This document shows positions 45,531 to 52,658 of a stretch of 64,000 nt of DNA, one piece after another. Position 1 is the stretch's first letter, and each line of letters starts with the position of its first letter. The notes under the pieces were generated by a model, which saw only the letters and a list, made by a program, of their open reading frames with translations, searched no databases and had not been told where the DNA came from. Origin of the DNA: DASQPR01 sp963836775 (lineage in GTDB: Bacteria; Actinomycetota; Actinomycetes; Mycobacteriales; Micromonosporaceae); the NCBI GenBank assembly GCA_963836775.1, contig CAWIKR010000003.1:1488001-1552000 (forward strand), written 5' to 3'. The translations under genes were made by a program, and so were the position numbers.

Positions 45531-46067
45531 TTAGCGGATGACGCGGTAGTCAACGAGCAGGCAGCCGGTCGGTGAGGTCGCGGTTCGCAATGATTCGAGC
45601 CGAATCGTCGGCAACCCGTCGAGCAGCTTTCGCCCGATGCCCGCGATCTTGGGCGCGATCACGAGCCGGAGTTCATCGACGATGTCGGCCGCGAGCAATG
45701 CGTGGGCGACCGAGATGCTGGCGTGGATGCCGATGTCGCCGCCGGGCTGATGCTTGAGTTCCCGCACGAATTCGACCAGCCGGCCGTTGACCACCGTCGC
45801 ATTGGCCCACTCCTGGTCCAGCGGCGTGGACGTAGCGACGTACTTCTCGACGCCGTTGATGAACGTCGCGAACGGCTCGATCTGGCTGCTCGGCCAGAAC
45901 CGTGCCCACTCGTTGTAGCTGCGGCGGCCGAGGATGACCGCGTCCTGCGCTGCGATTACCTCGGCAAGGTTGGCGTCCATTGCGTCGTCCCAGTCGTCGA
46001 AGAACCCGTCGGGATCCTCGGCCACGCCGTCGAGGGACAACAACTCGTACGCGACGATCTTTCGCAC
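45531..46067 (-). CDS. Dihydrofolate reductase family protein (RibD C-terminal domain-like)
   Basis: 178-residue NADPH-dependent reductase fold, a common stand-alone RibD/DHFR-like protein of unknown substrate. Segments include KIVAYELLSLDGVAEDPDGFF, AVILGRRSYNEWARFWP, DIGIHASISVAHALLAADIVDELRLVIAPKIAGIGRKLLDG and a C-terminal LLVDYRV. GTG 46067 is chosen for the GGAGG located about eight bases upstream. It is divergent from the HNH gene. Confidence 0.9.
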   Translation of the reverse strand: MRKIVAYELLSLDGVAEDPDGFFDDWDDAMDANLAEVIAAQDAVILGRRSYNEWARFWPSSQIEPFATFINGVEKYVATSTPLDQEWANATVVNGRLVEFVRELKHQPGGDIGIHASISVAHALLAADIVDELRLVIAPKIAGIGRKLLDGLPTIRLESLRTATSPTGCLLVDYRVIR

Positions 46068-46167
46068 GCCCTGCACCTCCGTGAATTCGATGCTACTTAG
46101 CCGTGGCGGGGCCTGCTGAGCCACCGGGCTCACTGAGGGACCCGCGCCGCTGATTTCTGCCGTACGC

Positions 46168-47583
46168 ATGTGCGAGTATCGATATGTGCAGGAGACGTTG
46201 GCCCAGTTGGCCGCCCACGCGGCGGAGCTGAACCAGCGCGCGTTGTTCGGCCTGACCGACGACGATGTGAGCGGATCCCTTGCCACCCTGACGGCGATTG
46301 CCGGGGTCCTGGACGGCCTGCGCGCGGCGCTGATTCGAGAGGCTGAGAGTCGGTCGGTCCCGGCGAAGCTCGGCTTCACGTCGACCAAGGTGTGGCTGCG
46401 CGAGACACAGCGGATGATGCCAGGCACCGCGCGGCAACTGGTCGAGCTCGGTGACCTTATCGCGGCCTGTCCGGCGGTCGCCGGCGCACTTGCCGTTGGA
46501 TCGGTCTCGGCAGATCAGGCGCGTGTCGTCGGACGCTCAGTGGTGGCGTTGGCGGCCGACGGCATCGACGCTGCCGTGGTCGCAGCCGCAGAGACCTTGC
46601 TGGTCGGTCAGGCAAAGATCTTCGGGCCGGTGGCCTTGGCGACCATGGGCGAGCGCATCCTCACCCACGTCGCGCCGGATCTCGCGGACGAGGCCCTGCG
46701 CCGGAAGATCGATGCGGCCGAGAACAGAGCCCGCATCGATCGCGGGTTAACCTTCGCAGTCGAGCGTGATCTGCAACGGACGCGTGTCACCGGGTTTCTG
46801 ACCGCCGAGGGTGCAGCCATTGTGGCGGCGGCGTTGGAGCCGTTCGCCAAGCCGCGCTCGGCTGAGGCTGGCGTTCGCGATCACCGCAGCATCGCGCAGC
46901 GCCGGGCGGACGCTCTCATCGAGGTCTGCCGAGTGGCGCCGCGACTCCCCGGCGCTGTCGACGACTCCGGGCGCCACGAACCTTCCCGCCCTACTGGCAC
47001 GGACATTGCCGAGTTGTCTGGCTCGGACGTGGATGACATCGATGTGTCCGAGACCGGTGACTTGCCGCGCGCGTCGGACACTCGGCCAATAGCGGCGACC
47101 GCTACACGCCCGCGCCTCACCGTGACCGTCGACTACGACGTGCTCGCCCGCGAACTGTCGTGCGGCCTGCTGGACACGGGCCAAATGCTCTCACCGGAGT
47201 CGGTTAGGCGGCTGGCCTGCGACGCCGGCATCATTCCGGCCGTTCTCGGCACGTCTGGTCAGGTTCTCGATCTCGGCCGCACGGCCCGAGTCTGGACCGG
47301 TCCGGCGCGGCAGGCCGTCATCGTTCGCGATCGCGGCTGCGTCTTCCCGGGCTGCGACCGGCCGCCAGCATGGTGCGACATCCACCACTGCACCTACTTC
47401 AGCAACGGCGGCCGCACAGATCGCGACAATGCCGCGCTAGTCTGCGGCTTTCACCATGAGCTAATCCACCACGCTGGTTGGCAAGTCCGAGTCGCGGCCG
47501 ACGGCCTGCCGGAGATCATCCCGCCGAGATATGTCGATCCGGAGCAGAAGCCGGTGCGCAATCTATTCCACCGAAGACCGTGA
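46168..47583 (+). CDS. DUF222/HNH endonuclease-like protein (REP13E12 type)
   Basis: 471 residues. The helical DUF222 domain (about 10-320, from LATLTAIAGVLDGLRAALIREA onward) is joined to a C-terminal HNH nuclease domain (about 385-445) with CVFPGCDRPPAWCDIHHCTYFSNGG...DNAALVCGFHHELIH, providing the zinc cysteines and catalytic His. Such proteins occur in many copies in actinobacterial genomes and in mycobacteria are linked to the REP13E12 repeat family. Base composition is slightly lower in GC than that of its neighbours. The start may be ATG 46168 or GTG 46186. A repeat-bearing gene-free stretch follows. Confidence 0.9.
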   Translation: MCEYRYVQETLAQLAAHAAELNQRALFGLTDDDVSGSLATLTAIAGVLDGLRAALIREAESRSVPAKLGFTSTKVWLRETQRMMPGTARQLVELGDLIAACPAVAGALAVGSVSADQARVVGRSVVALAADGIDAAVVAAAETLLVGQAKIFGPVALATMGERILTHVAPDLADEALRRKIDAAENRARIDRGLTFAVERDLQRTRVTGFLTAEGAAIVAAALEPFAKPRSAEAGVRDHRSIAQRRADALIEVCRVAPRLPGAVDDSGRHEPSRPTGTDIAELSGSDVDDIDVSETGDLPRASDTRPIAATATRPRLTVTVDYDVLARELSCGLLDTGQMLSPESVRRLACDAGIIPAVLGTSGQVLDLGRTARVWTGPARQAVIVRDRGCVFPGCDRPPAWCDIHHCTYFSNGGRTDRDNAALVCGFHHELIHHAGWQVRVAADGLPEIIPPRYVDPEQKPVRNLFHRRP

Positions 47584-47659
47584 CGGCGGTTCTGGATTCG
47601 ACCAATTCATGGTGACGACCCGCCACTCATGGTGCCGGCCCGCCGCGGTCGGCAGTGCA

Positions 47660-47940
47660 GCCGGTGCGTCGTTTCATGACCTGCAGCGACGGGACGCCCG
47701 AGGCACTGCGGCTTGGCTTTCGGGGCGATGTGCTGATCTCGGGTGCTGACCGCAACCCGCACCCGAGAACGCAGGGCGACCAACGCGATGCTCGTCGTTG
47801 CCGAGACTCTTGCGCCCCCTCTCTGCGCTCGTGCTTGGACTACCCGCCGAAATCGGCCTTGCAAGCCGGGGCGCGCGGTTTCATGACCTGCACCGACGGC
47901 GCGCCCGAGCACCGCGGCGTGGCCTTCGGGCTGATGCGCC
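47660..47940. repeat. Imperfect direct repeat of about 65 bp behind the HNH gene
   Basis: TTTCATGACCTGCA(G/C)CGACGG and the following 45 bases occur at about 47673-47732 and again at about 47880-47939, roughly 80% identical and 207 bases apart. The whole region 47584-48204 (620 bases) has no convincing gene. It looks like decayed duplicated sequence, possibly part of the REP13E12-type element with the HNH gene. Confidence 0.65.
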
Positions 47941-48204
47941 GGCTCCGGTGGTGGCGGCGATCGGCACCCGGAGTAATGGGGGACCAGTCGGTGCCCGTAG
48001 TTGCCGAGGGTGTCGCGGCATACCGGCCGCGGTTGTGCTTGGACACCGACGGGACGCCAACCGATCAAAAGGGTGGTGCCGGACCGGATGCCCGGTCCAG
48101 CGCCACGAAACCACCAACTGCGCCGCCGGGCTCACACGCTCTCGCGGATCCGGTGCCTGAGTGCGGGAAGATGAGTCGGCCTCAGGGCTATCGACACCTC
48201 GGCG

Positions 48205-49005
48205 CTATCGGTAGAGGTGGAAGTCGACGCGCCGGTTACGGGCCCGGTTGGCGTCAGTGTCATTGGGCAGCAGTGGGTGGGTTTCGCCGTACCCGATGGT
48301 GGTCATCCGGTGGCCGTTCACGCCGCGCCGGACCAGTGCCGCGTAGACGGCCTTGGCGCGAGCCTCGCTGAGCGCCTGGTTTCCGGCGGCCGAGCCGACG
48401 TTGTCGGTGTTTCCGGCGATCAGCACCTTGACGTCCGGGTTGGCCTTCAGCACTTCGGCGATCCGGTCCAGCGTGGCGGCCGAGTCGCCGGTCAGCACCG
48501 CGCTGCCGGTGGCGAACTGGATCTGGCCGGCACCGTCGATGGCCTGCTGCAACGCGGTGAAGTCCGGTTCGGTGGCCGGGCCGCTCGGGCTCGGCGCCGG
48601 CGCGGATGGTGAGGGCGTCGGAGATGCCGCGGACGACGGCGACTCCGACGGCTCAGCCGTGACGGTCGTCGCGGGTGTCGGCGTGGAGACCGGGTGGGTG
48701 GTCGGCGGCAGCGCCGAGACGACCTCCACGTTGGCGATGCGTACGCCGGTCTGACCGGCGACGATCTGCCGGGCCCGGTCGGCCTGATCGGCGGAGAGCA
48801 CGCTGACGGTGCCGTCTCGGCCGGTGAACCGGACCGCGACATTGGTCAGACCGGCCTTGGTCAGTGCGGCTTGGGACCGGTCGGTGAGCTGCGACTCGAT
48901 GGTGTGCCGCCGGGGCAGGTCCTCCAGCAGGAAGATGCCGGCCAGCCCGACCGCGGCGACGGTCAGCGGCACCACCAGGCGGCGGCTGCGGTCGTGCTCC
49001 GGCAT
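48205..49005 (-). CDS. OmpA-family envelope protein with BON-like domain
   Basis: 266 residues. One N-terminal transmembrane helix (9-26) anchors a BON-like region (about 32-95; LTDRSQAALTKAGLTNVAVRFTGRDGTV), a Pro/Ser/Ala/Thr linker (100-145) and a C-terminal OmpA peptidoglycan-binding domain (150-266; IQFATGSAVL...VLIAGNTDNVGSAAGNQALSEARAKAVYAALV...RNRRVDF). This layout recalls mycobacterial ArfA. The start is adjacent to the stop of the HhH-domain protein fragment, so it is probably the last gene of that operon. Confidence 0.9.
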   Translation of the reverse strand: MPEHDRSRRLVVPLTVAAVGLAGIFLLEDLPRRHTIESQLTDRSQAALTKAGLTNVAVRFTGRDGTVSVLSADQADRARQIVAGQTGVRIANVEVVSALPPTTHPVSTPTPATTVTAEPSESPSSAASPTPSPSAPAPSPSGPATEPDFTALQQAIDGAGQIQFATGSAVLTGDSAATLDRIAEVLKANPDVKVLIAGNTDNVGSAAGNQALSEARAKAVYAALVRRGVNGHRMTTIGYGETHPLLPNDTDANRARNRRVDFHLYR

Positions 49006-49340
49006 CAGACGTGCTCCTTGTCGCCGGCGGTGGCGCCGGCGGTGGCGGCGCCAGCGGCGCCGGCAGCGGCACTGGCTGTGGCGCCGGCTGTGGCACCTGC
49101 AGTGGCGCCGGCAGTTGCACTGGAGGCGGCACTTGTGGTCGTGCTGTCATTGGCGATTGTGGGGGCGTTGTCCGACAGCGTGCCAGCGCCAGACACCTCG
49201 CGACCGGCGACCAGCCGGAGCGTCAGATCGGTGAACGCTTCCTCGTCCCCGTCAGCGAGCAGCTGTGCCTGCTGTGACCAGGTGGTCATGCTGGGCGCGA
49301 AGGTGATCCCAGCGGCGTTGATCGCGGCTCGCACCGCATC
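49005..49340 (-). pseudogene. Detached C-terminal part of the HhH membrane protein
   Basis: A frame of 109 residues beginning MRAAINAAGITFAPSMTTWSQQAQLL matches the end of the first HhH repeat of the preceding gene (LRDAINAAGITFAPSVTTWSRQAALL) almost residue for residue. It is one base out of frame with that gene. It continues into an Ala/Gly/Thr repeat tail (ATAGATAGAT) and ends at 49005. It is therefore the missing end of the second HhH repeat rather than a separate gene. Confidence 0.8.
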
Positions 49341-50473
49341 CGATCGGCGTCGGCCAGCTGGCCGTAGGTGCGGATTCCGGCGTCCACCAGGGCCGCCGCG
49401 ACCTTCGGGCCGATGCCTTCGACCCGAGCCAGGTCGTCGATCGGGGTCAGGTCGGCCGTCGGTTCGGCGAGGTCGGCCGTCGGTCCGGCCAGGTCCGCCG
49501 TCGGTTCGGCGAGGTCGGCCGTCGGTCCGGCCAGGTCCGCCGTCGGTCCGGCCAGATCGGCCGTCGCTCCGGTGAGGTCGGCGGTGCCCGGCTCGCGGCC
49601 CGCGATGAGGTGGTCCACCAGCGCCTGGAATCCGTCCTCGTCGCCCATCGCGAGCAGCGCGGCCTGGCGGGACCAGGTGGTGACGCTGGGCGCAAATGTG
49701 ATGCCGGCCGCGTTGATCGCGTCTCGCAGCTTGTCGACGCCCGCGTCGGCCAGCTGGTCGAAACTGCGGATGCCGCCGTCCACCAGCGCACCGGCGATCT
49801 TAGGACCGATGCCCTCAATCCGTGCCAGATCGTCGATCGGCGCCAGCTCCGGCTCATCGACCATCGGAGTCGGGACCACGGCGACCGGCTCCGCGGCCGG
49901 CTTGGCAGTGGCGCGAGTGAGCTTCGTCTTGACCCGACTCGGCGTGGCGCCCGCACCAGCGGCGGGGGCCACAGTGGAGACCGGTGCGGCCGGCGCCATC
50001 TGCGCGGCCGCCGCGGTGGTGATCTCATCGGTCGGCGCGTTGTCGATCGGCGCGTCGGCGGTACGCGGATGCGGGATCTCGGCCGCGACCGCCGGAGTCG
50101 CGGCCGGTTCGGTGGCGCTGGCCCTCTTCGCGCTGGCCGTCTTTGCGGCGGCCGTCTTTGCGGCGGCCGTCTTTGCGGCGGCCTTCTTCGAGCCGGCTTT
50201 CTTGGACGTCACCGGCGCTTCGGTGGCGCCAAGGCTGTCCAGAAGATCCGGCGCCTCCTCGACCGGCGGCAGCTCGGTCGTCTCGTCCGACGCGCCCAGT
50301 CCGACCGGGGGCAGCTCCATCGTCATGTCGGCCTTGGTGCCGGGCCGGGCGCGGCCCGCGGCGACACCGAAGACCTGCTCCGATCGGCGATACCAGAGCA
50401 GCCAGCCGACCAGGAGACCGAGCAGGAAGGCAAGCACAATCATCACGGCCGACTGGCCGACGAACCACGCCAC
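49286..50473 (-). CDS. Membrane protein with helix-hairpin-helix repeats, frameshifted near the end
   Basis: 395 residues as read. An N-terminal transmembrane helix (about 10-28) is followed by an Ala/Lys-rich segment with AAAKT repeats, a disordered region, and a helix-hairpin-helix domain APIDDLARIEGIGPKIAGALVDGG...QLADAGVDKLRDAI. A stretch of seven-residue repeats (EPTADLA/GPTADLA) leads to a second HhH copy (TPIDDLARVEGIGPKVAAALVDAG). The second copy breaks after QLADADRM near 49337; adding one base restores agreement with the first. GTG 50473 has GGAGG in front. The role is unknown; it is followed by the OmpA protein gene. Confidence 0.8.
   Translation of the reverse strand: MAWFVGQSAVMIVLAFLLGLLVGWLLWYRRSEQVFGVAAGRARPGTKADMTMELPPVGLGASDETTELPPVEEAPDLLDSLGATEAPVTSKKAGSKKAAAKTAAAKTAAAKTASAKRASATEPAATPAVAAEIPHPRTADAPIDNAPTDEITTAAAAQMAPAAPVSTVAPAAGAGATPSRVKTKLTRATAKPAAEPVAVVPTPMVDEPELAPIDDLARIEGIGPKIAGALVDGGIRSFDQLADAGVDKLRDAINAAGITFAPSVTTWSRQAALLAMGDEDGFQALVDHLIAGREPGTADLTGATADLAGPTADLAGPTADLAEPTADLAGPTADLAEPTADLTPIDDLARVEGIGPKVAAALVDAGIRTYGQLADADRMRCEPRSTPLGSPSRPA
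49440..49580. repeat. 21-bp coding minisatellite in the HhH gene
   Basis: Six to seven copies of a 21-base unit encoding EPTADLA or GPTADLA on the minus strand. Frame is kept by the unit length, so copy number can change without destroying the protein. It links the two HhH repeats. Confidence 0.85.
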
Positions 50474-50769
50474 GGCGTGACCTCCGGAGGCAAGAAATCG
50501 AGACGCTAGCAGCATCGAGGCGCGAAACGGCTCCGGGCAGCGTTGCACAGCTCCGACGCGTCGCAACAGTGGCCAAATCGGCCATTTGTTAACAGCGATA
50601 TCGGTGATGTTTTGCGTACTCATGAATCACCGCCCTCGGACCTGAGGTTGAACCCGGACCGGGACCGGCGCGTGAGTTGAGTCGTGAGGTGGCCATGTCT
50701 GCGAGCCGCATGGTTGCCCGGCGGATGGGTTAGCTCGTCCGCCCGGACTCGAAAGAAGGTTGTGCAGCA

Positions 50770-51327
50770 ATGAAGACCCGATCGAGCTGGGCTGCAAAAA
50801 CCAGCCGACGCTGGCATCTCGGTGCCGCGCTTGCGATCGCGGCGGTAGCCCTCACGGCGTGTGCCAGCACCAGCTCACCGTCGAAATCGACGGCACAGTC
50901 GACATCGACCGGCGGCAGCGGCGGCGGCTCCACGACCGTCATGGTCAAGAGCGGCCCGCTGGGTGACTACCTCACCGATGGCTCCGGCCGCACGCTCTAC
51001 GTCTACGCCAACGACACGTCGACCAAGTCGACCTGCAATGGTGCTTGCGCTACCTTCTGGCCGCCGCTGATGGGTCCGGCCACCGCCGGCAGCGGAGCGC
51101 AGCAGGGCATGCTCGGCACCACCGCCCGTGACGACGGCTCCACCCAGGTCACCTACAACGGTCATCCGTTGTACTACTTCAAGCAGGACACCGCGGCCGG
51201 CGACACCAACGGCCAGGGCCAGAACCTCAATGGCGGCCTCTGGTGGATCGTGTCATCGGCCGGTGCGCCGATCACCGGAGCCGCTCCGTCGCAGTCCAGC
51301 AGCGGCGACGGCGGTGGATGGTCATAG
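50770..51327 (+). CDS. Lipoprotein with secreted repeats (COG4315 type)
   Basis: 185 residues. Signal peptide with lipobox LTAC (Cys31), Ser/Thr/Gly linker, then the secreted-repeat domain: GPLGDYLTDGSGRTLYVYANDT...STCNGACATFWPPL and YNGHPLYYFKQDTAAGDTNGQG...WWIV. The CxxxC and the YxF-type repeat are typical of this family, thought to act in the envelope, sometimes in electron transfer. Its stop overlaps the APC permease start, suggesting co-translation. Confidence 0.9.
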   Translation: MKTRSSWAAKTSRRWHLGAALAIAAVALTACASTSSPSKSTAQSTSTGGSGGGSTTVMVKSGPLGDYLTDGSGRTLYVYANDTSTKSTCNGACATFWPPLMGPATAGSGAQQGMLGTTARDDGSTQVTYNGHPLYYFKQDTAAGDTNGQGQNLNGGLWWIVSSAGAPITGAAPSQSSSGDGGGWS

Positions 51328-52490
51328 CGGCACGCAGGCAGATCGGCCAGTGGGGCCTGATCGCCGTCGCGATCACCGCGACCGGCGGCCCGCTGGCGCT
51401 GGCCGCTCTCTACGCGCCGGAGCTCCTGGGCGCGGCGAACCCCTCAGCGGGGTTCGTCGCGCTCCTCGCTCCCATCCTCTTTCTCGCTCCGGTGGCGATC
51501 TGGTGGTGGTACGCCCGCCGGGAGACCAGCAGCGGAGGACTCTATTCCTACGTCCGGACCGCGGCCGGCCGACGAGTCGCCTGGGTGCAGGCCGGATTGT
51601 GGATTCTCAGTTACGCGCTCTATCTGCTCTACACCACCGAATACATCGTCTACGACATCCTGAGCAGCACGTTTCCGGGCATCCGGGGATACCGGCCGTG
51701 GCTGGAGATCCTGATCCCGATCGCGATCGCGCTGATCGTTCTGGGCGGCCGCACGATCATGATCGGCGCTGTCGCGGTGCTCGCGGTCGGGCAACTGGCC
51801 CTGGTGGTCGCGCTCGCGGTCCTGACGATCGGGCATGACGCACCGGCGTCATCGTTCCAGCCGACCGCGCCGGCACACGCCATCGCCACTGCCAGCGCCG
51901 GCATCGCGCTGTTGTTCGTCTGCGGCAGCCTGCCGCTCTATCTCGGCGGGGAGGCGCGCAACGGCACCCGTACGCTGCCCCGCGCGCTCATCGTCGGCTT
52001 CCTGGTGACGGCGGTCGCCATCGTGATCGCGGTGTTCCCGATCGCGGCCAATCCGGCGTTCACTCACACCGAAATTCCGGGTGCCTCGATCGCCCGGGTC
52101 TTCGGCGGTCCGGGCTGGGGCTACGCGATCGGCGCCGGCGTGGCGGCCAGCGTGGCCGGCGTGATGATCATCGAGTACGTCGCCCTGACCCGGCTGGTGC
52201 ACGCGGTCACCGGGTGGTCGGTGCGGATGGTCACCTGGGTGGTCGCCGGGTTGCTGGCGCTGTCCGGACCGGTGTCGCTGATCGATCCGGACGAGTTCTA
52301 CGACGCGCTGATCCGGCCGTCGCTGATCGCGCTGTGGGCCTCGCAGATCCTGGCGGTCGCGGTGTTCCCGTTCTACGTGCGCCGGTTCCGGCCGGTGCGG
52401 CTGTGGCACTGGCTGGTCACGGCGGCCGCGGCGGCGATTCTCGCCTACGGGCTCTACCTGAACATCGTGCATACCGGCGACGCGTCCTGA
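51318..52490 (+). CDS. APC-superfamily amino acid permease
   Basis: 390 residues with ten to twelve predicted helices. The N-terminal helix with the unwound GG segment (TATGGPLALAALYAPELLG) is typical of the APC fold, as are the EARN (GGEARNGTRTLPRALIVG) segment and the multiple Gly/Ala-rich helices. It likely imports an amino acid or amine; the following dehydrogenase suggests methylated glycine, by position only. ATG 51318 overlaps the lipoprotein gene. Confidence 0.85.
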   Translation: MVIAARRQIGQWGLIAVAITATGGPLALAALYAPELLGAANPSAGFVALLAPILFLAPVAIWWWYARRETSSGGLYSYVRTAAGRRVAWVQAGLWILSYALYLLYTTEYIVYDILSSTFPGIRGYRPWLEILIPIAIALIVLGGRTIMIGAVAVLAVGQLALVVALAVLTIGHDAPASSFQPTAPAHAIATASAGIALLFVCGSLPLYLGGEARNGTRTLPRALIVGFLVTAVAIVIAVFPIAANPAFTHTEIPGASIARVFGGPGWGYAIGAGVAASVAGVMIIEYVALTRLVHAVTGWSVRMVTWVVAGLLALSGPVSLIDPDEFYDALIRPSLIALWASQILAVAVFPFYVRRFRPVRLWHWLVTAAAAAILAYGLYLNIVHTGDAS

Positions 52491-52658
52491 TCTGACGGCC
52501 GGCACTCCCGCCCAGACTGAGTCACGACTTAGTTGATCTAGCCTGCCGCGCTGGCCGGGGAGCCGGCGTACCCGTCATAATCGACGCCGACTCACTGTTG
52601 AGCCAGGCTGGATCTCCTGGCCGGCGGTGCCGCTGAAACCAGAGTGGAGTTCGCGCCG

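Noticed and set aside
49440..49580. CRISPR-like array
   Set aside because: The 21-base repeats are contiguous, without spacers, and encode an in-frame seven-residue repeat.
52491..52658. Glycine riboswitch upstream of the dimethylglycine dehydrogenase fusion
   Set aside because: I could not find the paired conserved cores of a glycine aptamer in this short spacer.
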